Shown in pieces: positions 33,745 to 45,035 of a DNA stretch of 64,000 nucleotides. The notes under the pieces were generated by a model that worked only from the letters and a program-made list of their open reading frames with translations, was not told where the DNA came from and ran no database searches. The stretch is from Ancylobacter sp. Lp-2 (lineage in GTDB: Bacteria; Pseudomonadota; Alphaproteobacteria; Rhizobiales; Xanthobacteraceae). Where the stretch lies: positions 124,001 through 188,000 of the forward strand of contig NZ_JAJALI010000004.1 of NCBI RefSeq assembly GCF_020523795.1, in the 5' to 3' direction. The first letter of the stretch is position 1. Each line of letters opens with the position of its first letter. The position numbers and the translations under genes were made by a program.

Positions 33745-34890
33745 ATGCCCGTGACCACATCCGCTCCGACATCCGGCCGCACCTTCTTCCTGCGCCCGCA
33801 GGACATGATCGGGATCGCGATCCTCGCGATCCTGCTGGTGGTGGTCCTGCCGCTGACGCTGGACAATTTCCGCCTGCAATTCGTCGGCAAGTACCTCACC
33901 TATGCCTTCGTCGCGCTCGGCCTGGTGCTGTGCTGGGGCTATGCCGGCATCCTCTCGCTCGGCCAGGGCGTGTTCTTCGGCCTTGGTGGCTACTGCATGG
34001 CGATGTTCCTCAAGCTGGAAGCCTCCAGCGTCGAGAACACCAAGATCCAGACCACGCCGGGCATCCCCGACTTCATGGACTGGAACCAGATCACCGAACT
34101 GCCGCTGATGTGGCAGCCCTTCAACAATCTCGGGCTGACGATCGTGGCCGTCATCCTGGTGCCGGCGCTGTTCGCCTTCATCGTCGGCTTCGCGATGTTC
34201 AAGCGGCGGGTCGGCGGCGTCTATTTCGCCATCATCACCCAGGCGCTCGCCGCGATCCTGACCATCCTGATCGTCGGCCAGCAGGGTTATACCGGCGGTA
34301 TCAACGGCATCACCGATCTGCGCACCCTGCACGGCTGGGACATCCGCACCGATGCCGCCAAGACCATCCTCTACTTCGTCTGCGTCGGCCTGCTCATCGC
34401 CTGCATCCTGCTCGCCTATTACGTGAAGTCGTCCAAGCTCGGCCGCATCCTCGTCGCCATGCGCGACAAGGAGGACCGCGTCCGCTTCTCCGGCTACGAT
34501 GTCGCCAGCTTCAAGGTGTTCGTGTTCTGCCTCGCCGCGTCGCTCTCGGCGATCGGCGGCGCCATGTTCACCCTGCAGGTCGGGTTCATGTCGCCCTCCT
34601 TCGTCGGCATCGTGCCGTCGATCGAGATGGTGATCTACACCGCGGTCGGCGGGCGCCTGTCCATCCTCGGCGCGATCTACGGCACGCTGCTGGTCAACTG
34701 GGCGAAGACCTCGTTCTCCGAGAGCTTTCCGGAGCTGTGGCTGTTCGGCCTCGGCGGCCTGTTCATCGCCGTGGTGCTGATCTTCCCGAATGGCCTCGCC
34801 GGCCTTTGGCAGACCTATGTCGCCCCGCGCCTCGGACCGCTGTTCGGCGGGTCGGCGAAGCGCGCCGCCGCCCCTGCCGTTGCGGAATAG
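33745..34890 (+). CDS. urtC: Urea/amide ABC transporter permease UrtC
   Basis: Second permease, 381 residues, LivM family. It has about nine helices with the diagnostic GYAGILSLGQGVFFGLGGYC, the loop RILVAMRDKEDRVRFSGYDV (EAA-like contact with ATPases) and FPNGLAGLW near the C-terminus. An insertion of about 30 residues after the first conserved block (SSVENTKIQ... to ...QITELP) is characteristic of UrtC. The ATG at 33745 directly abuts its GAGGAG, whereas a GTG at 33751 has a six-base spacing from the same site, so the real start may be the GTG (379 residues). It forms a heterodimer with UrtB. Confidence 0.92.
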   Translation: MPVTTSAPTSGRTFFLRPQDMIGIAILAILLVVVLPLTLDNFRLQFVGKYLTYAFVALGLVLCWGYAGILSLGQGVFFGLGGYCMAMFLKLEASSVENTKIQTTPGIPDFMDWNQITELPLMWQPFNNLGLTIVAVILVPALFAFIVGFAMFKRRVGGVYFAIITQALAAILTILIVGQQGYTGGINGITDLRTLHGWDIRTDAAKTILYFVCVGLLIACILLAYYVKSSKLGRILVAMRDKEDRVRFSGYDVASFKVFVFCLAASLSAIGGAMFTLQVGFMSPSFVGIVPSIEMVIYTAVGGRLSILGAIYGTLLVNWAKTSFSESFPELWLFGLGGLFIAVVLIFPNGLAGLWQTYVAPRLGPLFGGSAKRAAAPAVAE

Positions 34891-34901
34891 GAGCCGGAAC
34901 C

Positions 34902-35669
<768 letters not shown>

Positions 35670-35680
35670 GGAGGCACGCC

Positions 35681-36370
35681 ATGCTCGATATCGCCGACCT
35701 CCACGTCTCCTACGGCCAGAGCGAGGTGCTGCACGGCCTCGACATCAAGGTGGCGCCGAACGAGATCGTCGCCATCATGGGCCGCAACGGCATGGGCAAG
35801 ACCACGCTGATGAAGTCGCTCATGGGCATCGTGCCGACCAAGAGCGGCTCGGTCACTCTCGGCGCCACCGACATCACCAAGCTCAAGAGCTATGAGCGGG
35901 TCGCCAACGGCATCGCCTATGTGCCGCAGGGCCGCATGATCTTCTCCACCATGACGGTGCAGGAGAACATCGAGACCGGCCTGATCCCGCGCGGCGAGAT
36001 CAAGGTGCCGCCGGACCTCTACGAGCTGTTCCCGGTGCTCTTGGAGATGAAGGGCCGTCGCGGCGGCAACCTCTCCGGCGGCCAGCAGCAGCAGCTCGCC
36101 ATCGCCCGCGCGCTCGCCACCCAGCCGAAGGTGCTGCTGCTCGACGAACCGACCGAGGGCATCCAGCCCTCGATCATCCGCGAGATGGCGCGCACGCTGA
36201 AGCGCATCCGCGACGAGCGCGGCCTGTCCATCGTGGTGTCGGAGCAGGTGCTGTCCTTCGCCCTCGATATCGCGGACCGGGTGCTGGTGATCGAGAACGG
36301 CGAGATCGTCCATGAGGACAAGCGCGCCGATGTCGACGAGGCCAAGGTCGCGCGCTTCCTCTCCGTCTGA
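35681..36370 (+). CDS. urtE: Urea/amide ABC transporter ATP-binding protein UrtE
   Basis: LivF-type ATPase of 229 residues. Walker A is GRNGMGKTT (the Arg-Asn-Gly-Met form seen in UrtE), the Q-loop region is YVPQGRMIFSTMTVQENI, the signature is NLSGGQQQQLAIARAL, Walker B is VLLLDEPTEGIQPSII and the switch region is LSIVVSEQVLSFALDIADR, with Gln in place of the usual His, as in the LivF family. GAGGAGGCACGCC precedes the ATG. It completes the importer; a GC-rich hairpin separates it from fmdA. Confidence 0.93.
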   Translation: MLDIADLHVSYGQSEVLHGLDIKVAPNEIVAIMGRNGMGKTTLMKSLMGIVPTKSGSVTLGATDITKLKSYERVANGIAYVPQGRMIFSTMTVQENIETGLIPRGEIKVPPDLYELFPVLLEMKGRRGGNLSGGQQQQLAIARALATQPKVLLLDEPTEGIQPSIIREMARTLKRIRDERGLSIVVSEQVLSFALDIADRVLVIENGEIVHEDKRADVDEAKVARFLSV

Positions 36371-36375
36371 GGCCC

Positions 36376-36399
36376 GGCACCGGCCCGCGGGCCGGCGCC
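36376..36399 (+). terminator. GC-rich intercistronic hairpin urtE-fmdA
   Basis: GGCACCGGCCC-GC-GGGCCGGCGCC, an 11-bp stem with one A-C mismatch, immediately follows urtE. There is no T-run. It probably stabilises transcript ends rather than ending the operon, since fmdA lies 47 bases further on the same strand. Confidence 0.45.
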
Positions 36400-36446
36400 C
36401 CATTTCCAAACCTTCCGCATGCAGTCCAAGGGGAACGGAGTTCGCC

Positions 36447-37682
36447 ATGCCTGAAACACTGATCTCGGTCGACCTGTCGAAGCCGGCCACGGAGAACGAA
36501 TACCTGCACAATCGCTGGCATCCGGACATTCCGATCGCCACCTGGGTCGAACCCGGCGCCGACTTCCTCGTCGAGACCGTCGACTGGACCGGCGGCGCCA
36601 TCGCCAACAATGATTCCGCCGACGACATCCGCGACGTCGACCTGTCGACCGTGCACTATCTCTCCGGCCCGATCGGGGTGAAGGGCGCCAAGCCCGGCGA
36701 CCTGCTCGTCGTCGACATCCTCGACGCCGGCACGCTGAAGGGCCATGAATGGGGCTTCAACGGCTTCTTCTCCAAGAAGAACGGCGGCGGCTTCCTCACC
36801 GATCATTTCCCGTTCGCCCAGAAGTCGATCTGGCACTATGAGGGCATGTTCACCCGCTCGCGCCACGTGCCGGGCGTCGGCTTCGCCGGCCTCATCCATC
36901 CCGGCCTGATCGGCACCCTGCCCTCGCAGAAGCTGCTCGACACCTGGAACGCCCGCGAGCAGGCGCTGATCGACACCAACCCGACCCGCGTGCCGCCGCT
37001 CGCCAACCCGCCGGCGCCCAAGACCGCGCATCTCGGCAAGCTCGGCAAGGGCGACGCCTGGGACAAGGTGGCCGCCGAAGGCGCCCGCACCGTGCCGCCG
37101 CGCGAGCATGGCGGCAATTGCGACATCAAGGACCTGTCGCGCGGCTCCAAGATCTATTTCCCGGTCTATGTCGACGGCGCCGGCCTCTCCATGGGCGACA
37201 TGCATTTCTCCCAGGGCGACGGCGAGATCACCTTCTGCGGCGCCATCGAGATGTTCGGCGCCTGGCTGCACATCAAGGTCGACCTGATCAAGAACGGCAT
37301 GGAGATGTACGGGATCAAGAATCCCATCTTCAAGCCGTCGCCGATCACGCCGAACTACAAGGACTACTTGATCTTCGAGGGCATCTCGGTCGACGAAAGC
37401 GGCACGCAGCACTATCTCGACGCCAATGTCGCCTATCGGCAGGCCTGCCTCAACGCCATCGAGTACCTGAAGAAGTTCGGCTATTCCGGCGCGCAGGCGC
37501 ACTCGATCCTCGGCGTCGCGCCGGTGCAGGGCCATCTGTCCGGCGTGGTCGACATCCCGAATTCCTGCGCCACGCTGTGGCTGCCGACCGAGATCTTCGA
37601 TTTCGACATCAAGCCCTCCTCGGCCGGTCCGACCAAGTTCATCGACGGCTCGGTCGACATGCCGATCTCGCCGGACCTCTGA
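36447..37682 (+). CDS. fmdA: Formamidase (FmdA/AmdA family)
   Basis: Cytoplasmic amidohydrolase of 411 residues that releases ammonia from formamide (giving formate), possibly also acetamide or other short amides. The protein begins MPETLISVDLSKPA and carries the family blocks HNRWHPDIPIATWVEPG, GPIGVKGAKPGDLLVVDILD, PGVGFAGLIHPGLIGTLPS, PPREHGGNCDIKDLSRGSKI and VYVDGAGLSMGDMHFSQGDG. The length equals the Methylophilus FmdA (about 407). Being in one operon with a urea/amide importer and fmdB supports amide breakdown as the purpose of the whole locus. It starts after GGGGAACGGAG. Substrate range is inferred from the family. Confidence 0.93.
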   Translation: MPETLISVDLSKPATENEYLHNRWHPDIPIATWVEPGADFLVETVDWTGGAIANNDSADDIRDVDLSTVHYLSGPIGVKGAKPGDLLVVDILDAGTLKGHEWGFNGFFSKKNGGGFLTDHFPFAQKSIWHYEGMFTRSRHVPGVGFAGLIHPGLIGTLPSQKLLDTWNAREQALIDTNPTRVPPLANPPAPKTAHLGKLGKGDAWDKVAAEGARTVPPREHGGNCDIKDLSRGSKIYFPVYVDGAGLSMGDMHFSQGDGEITFCGAIEMFGAWLHIKVDLIKNGMEMYGIKNPIFKPSPITPNYKDYLIFEGISVDESGTQHYLDANVAYRQACLNAIEYLKKFGYSGAQAHSILGVAPVQGHLSGVVDIPNSCATLWLPTEIFDFDIKPSSAGPTKFIDGSVDMPISPDL

Positions 37683-37702
37683 CCCCCTTTTTGGTCCGGT
37701 GG

Positions 37703-37728
37703 GCGGGACGGTGGCGACGCCGTCCCGC
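37703..37728 (+). terminator. hairpin between fmdA and fmdB
   Basis: GCGGGACGG and CCGTCCCGC arms with an eight-base loop, followed by TCTCTC, between fmdA and fmdB. It may be a partial terminator, since fmdB follows 49 bases later. Confidence 0.5.
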
Positions 37729-37777
37729 TCTCTCATCGAGGAAACGCCCCCAAAGGAAACGCCCGAGGAGAAGGCAC

Positions 37778-38146
37778 ATGCCCGTCTATGAATATCTCTG
37801 CGACGACTGCGGCGACTTCACCGCCCTGCGCCCGATGAGCGAATACCAGTCCCCGCAGCCCTGCCCCGATTGCGGCACGATGGCCCCGCGCGTGCTGCTC
37901 ACCGCCCCGCACTTCACCTCGATGTCGCGGGCGAGCCTGACCGCCCACGCGGGCAACGAGCAGGCGCGCCACGCGCCGATGAGCGTCGACGGCTACCGGG
38001 AAAAGCAGGAGCGCGCGAAGCATGCCGCCGGCTGCTCCTGCTGCTCGGGCGGCATGAAGAGCCGCACCAAGAAGAACCGTACCGCCACCTCGGCGAGCGG
38101 CGCCAAGAGCTTCCCCTCGGCGCGCCCGTGGATGATCAGCCACTAA
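37778..38146 (+). CDS. fmdB: FmdB-type zinc-ribbon protein
   Basis: A 122-residue protein of the FmdB/CxxC_CXXC_SSSS family. The N-terminal zinc ribbon MPVYEYLCDDCGDF...CPDCG (Cys pairs at about residues 8, 11, 29 and 32) is typical of FmdB. A second cysteine group CSCCSGG lies near residue 88, before a basic tail. FmdB was first named as a putative regulator of formamidase in Methylophilus; its biochemical role is still unclear, and related proteins may assist metal loading. GAGGAGAAGGCAC precedes the ATG. It closes the urt-fmd operon and is followed by a RIME-like repeat. Confidence 0.85.
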   Translation: MPVYEYLCDDCGDFTALRPMSEYQSPQPCPDCGTMAPRVLLTAPHFTSMSRASLTAHAGNEQARHAPMSVDGYREKQERAKHAAGCSCCSGGMKSRTKKNRTATSASGAKSFPSARPWMISH

Positions 38147-38249
38147 AGCGTTTCCGTGAAATCCGGTTCACCGGAAACGCTCCAGCTCTTTGTTTCTGCG
38201 CAATTCCTTTCGCAAAACCGCTGCGCACTTTTGCGGGAATTGCTCTAGG
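38147..38249. repeat. RIME-like intergenic mosaic element with two long palindromes
   Basis: About 103 bases containing two imperfect palindromes: AGCGTTTCCGTGAA / TTCACCGGAAACGCT (38147-38181) and GCAATTCC...CGCAAAA / TTTTGCG..GGAATTGC (38200-38243). They are separated by CCAGCTCTTTGTTTCT and end in CTCTAG. The size and two-palindrome structure match rhizobial intergenic mosaic elements (RIME, about 108 bp), and the sequence resembles palindromes widespread in Hyphomicrobiales genomes. It lies between convergent fmdB and ggt and may also act as a bidirectional terminator. Confidence 0.65.
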
Positions 38250-38276
38250 GGCAGGTACCGCTTTCCGGCGGCACGC

Positions 38277-40058
38277 TCACTCGCCGATCACCGCTCCTTC
38301 GCGGCGCGGATCGGCGGCGCCGGTCAGCCCGTCCGGGCCGATCAGCACCGCCTGGACGCCGGAGGTCATCGGCGCCGTCTTCACCTTGTAGCCGAGCGCC
38401 GTGAGCTTCGGCGCCAGCGCCTCGGCCGGCGTGCCCTGCTCGACCTCCACCTCGTTGAAGCGTGCCAGCACGTTCGGCGCGGCGATGGCGGCGGGCAGGT
38501 CCATGCCCCAGTCGAGATGGGCGATCAGCGTCTTCGCCACATAGCCGATGATCTGGCTGCCGCCGGGCGAGCCCAGCGCCAGCAGCGGCTTGCCGTCCTT
38601 CATCACGATGGTCGGCGCCATGGAGGAGCGCGGCCGCTTGCCGGGCTCGACGCGGTTGGCGATCGGCACCCCGTCGCGCTGCGAGCGGAAGGAGAAGTCG
38701 GTCAGCTCATTGTTGAGCAGGAAGCCCCGCACCATCAGCCGCGAGCCGAAGCCGGCCTCGATGCTGGAGGTCATCGAGGCGACGTTGCCGGCCTTGTCGA
38801 CGATGGTGATCTGCGTCGTCGAGGGCAGCTCGATGGATTCGTCATTGGCGCGCTTCGGCGCCAGCATGGCGTGGCTCCAGGTCGGCGTGCCCGGCGCCAC
38901 TTCCGGCAGCGCGTCGTCGCCGCGCAGCAGCTCGGCGCGGCTCTTGAGATAGTCCGGCGCCAGCAGCCCCTTGGTCGGCATCGGCACATAGTCCTGATCG
39001 GCCATGTAGCGGTCGCGGTCGGCGAAGGCGAGCCGCGAGGCATCGGCGATCAGCCGCCAGGATTCCGGCGAATCCGGCCCCAGAGCCTTGAGGTCGTAGG
39101 AGTTCAGCATGCCGAGGATCTGGCCGACCGTGAGCGCGCCCGAGCTCGGCGGCCCCATGCCGCACACATCGAGGCCGCGATAGTCACCGCACACCGGCGC
39201 GCGTTCCTTCACCCGGTAGGCGCGCAGATCCTCCAGCGTCAGCACGCCGGGATTGCCCGACGCCCCGCGCACCGTGCGCACGATGTCGCGAGCGACCGGG
39301 CCGCGATAGAAAGCGGCCGAGCCGTAACGCGCCATCTGGCGCAGCGTGTCGCCATAGGCCGGGTTCTTCAGCGTCGTCCCGGCGGCGAGTGGGGCGCCCT
39401 TGTCGTCGAAGAAATAGGCGGCGGTGACCGGGTTGGCCTTCAGCGTCTCGGCGTCTTCGGCGATCAGCTTGGAGAGGCGCGGCGACACCGGGAAACCGTC
39501 CTCGGCGAGCCGGACCGCCGGGCGGAACAGATGCGCCCAGGCGATATGGCCGTAGCGCCGGTGCACGAAATCGAGCAAGCGCGGCAAACCGGGCGTGCCG
39601 ACCGAGCGCCCGCCCACCACCGCCGACATGAATTTCAGCGGCTCGCCCTTGGCGTCCTGAAACAGCGTCGGCGTCGCCGCGCGGGGAGCCGTCTCGCGAC
39701 CGTCGAAGGTGGTCAGCTTGCCGGCCGCCGCGTCCCAATAGACCAGGAAAGCGCCGCCGCCGAGGCCGGAGGATTGCGGCTCGACCAGCCCGAGCACCGC
39801 CTGCGCCGCCACCAGCGCGTCGATGGCGTTGCCGCCATTGCGCAGCGCCGCCGCGCCAGCGCGGGTGGCGAACGGATTGGCCGTCGCCACCATCCAGTTC
39901 TTGGCGGTCACCGACTTGGCCTCCGCCGCGATGGCGCTCGGCGCTTCCGGTGCCTGGGCGTCCGAGGCCTGCTGCGCAAGGCCGGGGGTCGCCATCAGGG
40001 ACAGCGCCAGCAGCCATCCAAGGGGCCTGTTCAGGACGTTGCCAAAGGCACTGCGCAT
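38277..40058 (-). CDS. ggt: Gamma-glutamyltransferase (glutathione hydrolase)
   Basis: Periplasmic N-terminal nucleophile hydrolase of 593 residues that cleaves the gamma-glutamyl bond of glutathione and related peptides. A Sec signal (MRSAFGNVLNRPLGWLLALS, cleavage near GLAQQ) is present. The precursor self-cleaves before the nucleophile Thr in ELPSTTQITIVDKAGN; the usual Thr-Thr-His reads Thr-Thr-Gln. Other family motifs are SSGLGGGAFLVYWD, GPPSSGALTVGQIL, RPRSSMAPTIV and LALGSPGGSQIIG. ATG 40058 is preceded by GGGAGGTGAAG, which excludes the longer frame. It reads left, convergent with fmdB, and is probably monocistronic. It could supply glutamate and cysteinylglycine for re-use. Confidence 0.93.
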   Translation of the reverse strand: MRSAFGNVLNRPLGWLLALSLMATPGLAQQASDAQAPEAPSAIAAEAKSVTAKNWMVATANPFATRAGAAALRNGGNAIDALVAAQAVLGLVEPQSSGLGGGAFLVYWDAAAGKLTTFDGRETAPRAATPTLFQDAKGEPLKFMSAVVGGRSVGTPGLPRLLDFVHRRYGHIAWAHLFRPAVRLAEDGFPVSPRLSKLIAEDAETLKANPVTAAYFFDDKGAPLAAGTTLKNPAYGDTLRQMARYGSAAFYRGPVARDIVRTVRGASGNPGVLTLEDLRAYRVKERAPVCGDYRGLDVCGMGPPSSGALTVGQILGMLNSYDLKALGPDSPESWRLIADASRLAFADRDRYMADQDYVPMPTKGLLAPDYLKSRAELLRGDDALPEVAPGTPTWSHAMLAPKRANDESIELPSTTQITIVDKAGNVASMTSSIEAGFGSRLMVRGFLLNNELTDFSFRSQRDGVPIANRVEPGKRPRSSMAPTIVMKDGKPLLALGSPGGSQIIGYVAKTLIAHLDWGMDLPAAIAAPNVLARFNEVEVEQGTPAEALAPKLTALGYKVKTAPMTSGVQAVLIGPDGLTGAADPRREGAVIGE

Positions 40059-40198
40059 CTTCACCTCCCGCGTCGAACCGCTCACCGAACATGTCACACC
40101 GCAACCCGATGTGAACAGTCGTGCCGTAAGGGAGGATGACGTCGGCGCGAATCACGTTAAGCTCACATCGTCGTCAACAATCGAAAGGAGGTGATCCA

Positions 40199-40276
40199 GT
40201 GTCTGATCGTCTTGATCCGCGGTCGTCGGTATCTGTGACCTGGACGCTTGCCTCTTGCGAGGTCCGTGCCGCGTGA
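40199..40276 (+). CDS. Candidate 25-residue peptide with an exceptionally long Shine-Dalgarno sequence
   Basis: A GTG-initiated frame of 25 codons ([20 protein letters not shown] then EVRAA) ending TGA at 40274-40276. Its ribosome site AAAGGAGGTGATCC (40184-40197) is complementary to about 14 bases at the 3' end of 16S rRNA, far more than usual, with ideal spacing of AGGAGG to GTG (7 bases). Downstream come a small hairpin ACCGTCC-TTC-GGACGGT (40289-40305) and a good intrinsic terminator, so a short, very strongly translated message, or a leader with attenuator for the following gene, is likely. I do not recognise the peptide. It is too short for homology statements. Confidence 0.5.
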   Translation: MSDRLDPRSSVSVTWTLASCEVRAA

Positions 40277-40337
40277 TGCGACACATCGCACCGTCCTTCG
40301 GACGGTTACCGGACCGGACCGCGGTCTGACATGGGAA

Positions 40338-40358
40338 GGGCTGCCCCTGGGGCAGCCC
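40338..40358 (+). terminator. intrinsic terminator after the 25-codon frame
   Basis: Stem GGGCTGCC / GGCAGCCC with loop CCTGG, extendable by the inner C-G pairs, followed by TTCTTTCTTT. This is the best rho-independent terminator in the left part of the window. It lies 40 bases before the start of the DUF188 gene, so it may end the small transcript or attenuate that gene. Confidence 0.8.
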
Positions 40359-40397
40359 TTCTTTCTTTCCACGACCTTTTCATCCGCACAGAATACC

Positions 40398-40871
40398 TTG
40401 ACGAGACCCATCATCATCTATGTCGACGCCGACGCCTGCCCGGTGAAGGACGAGACCTATCGTGTCGCCGAGCGCCACCAGCTCAAGGTGTTCGTCGTCG
40501 CCAACAGCTTCGTCAACGTGCCGCGTGCCGACTGGATCGAGCGGGTGATCGTGCCGGCCGGCGCCGACGTCGCCGACGACTGGATCGTCGAGCGGGTGGA
40601 GCCCGGCGACGTCGTCGTCACCGCCGACGTACCGCTCGCCGCACGGGTGGTGGCCAAAGGCGCCGAAGCCTTGGCGCCGGGCGGCAAGGCGTTCACCGCC
40701 TCGTCCATCGGCCTGCAACTCGCCACCCGCAACCTGATGCAGGACCTGCGCGAAGCCGGCGCGGTCACCGGTGGCCCCCGCCCGTTTTCGCCGCGCGACC
40801 GCTCGGAATTTCTCCAAGCGCTGGAGAGAACCGTCTCCCGCTTGAAACGAATGGGCTTCCAAGCGGGTTAA
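40398..40871 (+). CDS. YaiI/YqxD family protein (DUF188)
   Basis: A 157-residue cytoplasmic protein of the DUF188 family, related to PIN-like nucleases but of unproven function. Conserved blocks are [20 protein letters not shown] at the start, [33 protein letters not shown] and the C-terminal [20 protein letters not shown]. The first two Asp residues of YVDADACP and the later TADVPLA form the acidic site expected for metal binding. No ATG is available near the conserved start, so TTG 40398 (reading [12 protein letters not shown]) is the probable initiator, consistent with weak expression behind a terminator. The length equals that of relatives. Confidence 0.85.
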   Translation: MTRPIIIYVDADACPVKDETYRVAERHQLKVFVVANSFVNVPRADWIERVIVPAGADVADDWIVERVEPGDVVVTADVPLAARVVAKGAEALAPGGKAFTASSIGLQLATRNLMQDLREAGAVTGGPRPFSPRDRSEFLQALERTVSRLKRMGFQAG

Positions 40872-40906
40872 GGAGTAGGCTTCACTCATCGAAAGGGACG
40901 CCGCTC

Positions 40907-41665
40907 ATGCTTCAGGCCTGCCTCAACGGTTCGCGCGACAAGGCCTTCCATCGGGACACTCCCTTCACCCCCACCGAGCTCGCCTTTCAGGCGGAAACGG
41001 TGGTCGCGGCCGGCGCCGGCGAACTGCACCTGCACCCGCGCGACGACAGCGGCGCCGAAACGCTCGATCCCGCCCATATCGCCGAGGCCTTGCTCGCCAT
41101 CCGCAAGCGGGTGCCGGGCGTGCCGGTCGGACTGTCCACCCATGCCGGCATCGCCCCCGGCGGCGCGGGACGGCTCGCCGCCGTCGCCGCCTGGACCGAG
41201 CGGCCGGACTATGTGTCGGTGAACCTCGTCGAGGCGGACGCCCCGGAAATGATCGCGCTCGCCCTCGCGCGCGGCATCGGCGTCGAGGCCGGCCTGTGGT
41301 CGGTCGAGGACGCCGAGCGCTTCGTCAAGCTCGACACCGCGCCGAAATGCCTGCGCATACTCCTCGAAATCAACGAACAGGACGAGGCGGAGGCGCTGGC
41401 GGTGGCCGCCGGCATCCGCACTGTGCTCGCCCGCGCCAGCCTCGATGTGCCGATCCTCCAGCACGGCTACGACGCCAGTGTCTGGCCGCTCTATCGCGAC
41501 GCGCTGATGCGCGGCCTCGACGGGCGCATTGGGCTGGAGGACGGCAAGCACCTGCCGGACGGCGAGATCGCCGCCGGCAATGCCGACCTCATCAAGGCGG
41601 CGTTCCTGATGGCGCGGGTGCCGCCGAACCTCGCTCCCGAGGCGACGCCGGCACCGCCCGCCTGA
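40907..41665 (+). CDS. Beta-keto acid cleavage enzyme (BKACE, DUF849)
   Basis: A 252-residue TIM-barrel enzyme of the BKACE family. These zinc enzymes cleave beta-keto acids with acetyl-CoA; the founding member Kce acts on 3-keto-5-aminohexanoate in lysine fermentation. The metal-binding His-x-His appears in ELHLHPRDDSGAETLD, with further family positions in VGLSTHAGIAP and RIGLEDGKHLPDG (conserved Gly-x-Glu-Asp). It is shorter than many members (about 270-300 residues). The substrate cannot be predicted without structure-based comparison. It starts 36 bases after the DUF188 stop and ends four bases from the convergent ppc gene. Confidence 0.8.
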   Translation: MLQACLNGSRDKAFHRDTPFTPTELAFQAETVVAAGAGELHLHPRDDSGAETLDPAHIAEALLAIRKRVPGVPVGLSTHAGIAPGGAGRLAAVAAWTERPDYVSVNLVEADAPEMIALALARGIGVEAGLWSVEDAERFVKLDTAPKCLRILLEINEQDEAEALAVAAGIRTVLARASLDVPILQHGYDASVWPLYRDALMRGLDGRIGLEDGKHLPDGEIAAGNADLIKAAFLMARVPPNLAPEATPAPPA

Positions 41666-41668
41666 CGC

Positions 41669-44464
<2,796 letters not shown>

Positions 44465-44741
44465 CGCTTTTTCGCTCCCGTGATCGACACAACATAGCAA
44501 TTAGCATGCCGGGGTGTGGCCATTTGGCCTCAGCATTCCCAAATCCACAGGGGTTAGGCTGCTGCCGTTGAGTTACCTGCTAATTGCCCAGAACCCGCCG
44601 TGATTCTGAACGAAACAGCGGCTCTCATGAACGGACCGGTCAGTCCTCATTCAGGAATGCGGGTCTATAAAGGTGCCGTGCCTACCATTGAAAGATGTCG
44701 CATCGCCTAACCGCGTATCGCGTATCAAAGAGGATAGAGTT
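44465..44741. other. intergenic region between ppc and a small open frame
   Basis: 277 bases of lower GC with no recognised gene. It must hold the ppc promoter on the minus strand and the promoter of the small frame on the plus strand. A short direct repeat GCGTATC (44713 and 44720) lies near its right end. No reliable -35/-10 pair was identified. Confidence 0.5.
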
Positions 44742-44918
44742 ATGTCCGCCGTCAGGAATCGCGCCGAGGAACGAGTTCCCGCCGCGCTCCGCCAGCCCGC
44801 CGCCGCCCTCAAGACGGTCTCGCGCGCTACCGAATCCCCCGTCGAGAAGCAGGCCCCGCACGTAGCCCCCGCGCCGGTCGGCTCCATCGCCGCCATCGAG
44901 ACCCAGCTCGGCTTCTGA
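44742..44918 (+). CDS. Small hypothetical protein
   Basis: A 58-residue frame starting MSAVRNRAEERVPAALRQ behind AAAGAGGATAGAGTT, which contains a plausible GAGGA ribosome site. The product is Ala/Pro-rich, mixed-charge in its first half and has no membrane segment or recognised domain. It is transcribed divergently from ppc in a locally AT-richer context, which argues for a true promoter upstream. I do not recognise a family, and a non-coding explanation remains possible. Confidence 0.4.
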   Translation: MSAVRNRAEERVPAALRQPAAALKTVSRATESPVEKQAPHVAPAPVGSIAAIETQLGF

Positions 44919-45035
44919 GCTTCGGTCCCTCCTCCCACAGGCTTGATCGCCCGGGGAGGTGACAAACGGTCATGGCCTCCCCATATGCTGACGCAGCGTC
45001 ACGTCGTGACCCCCGTGTCAGCTCCGAGAGAGGCC

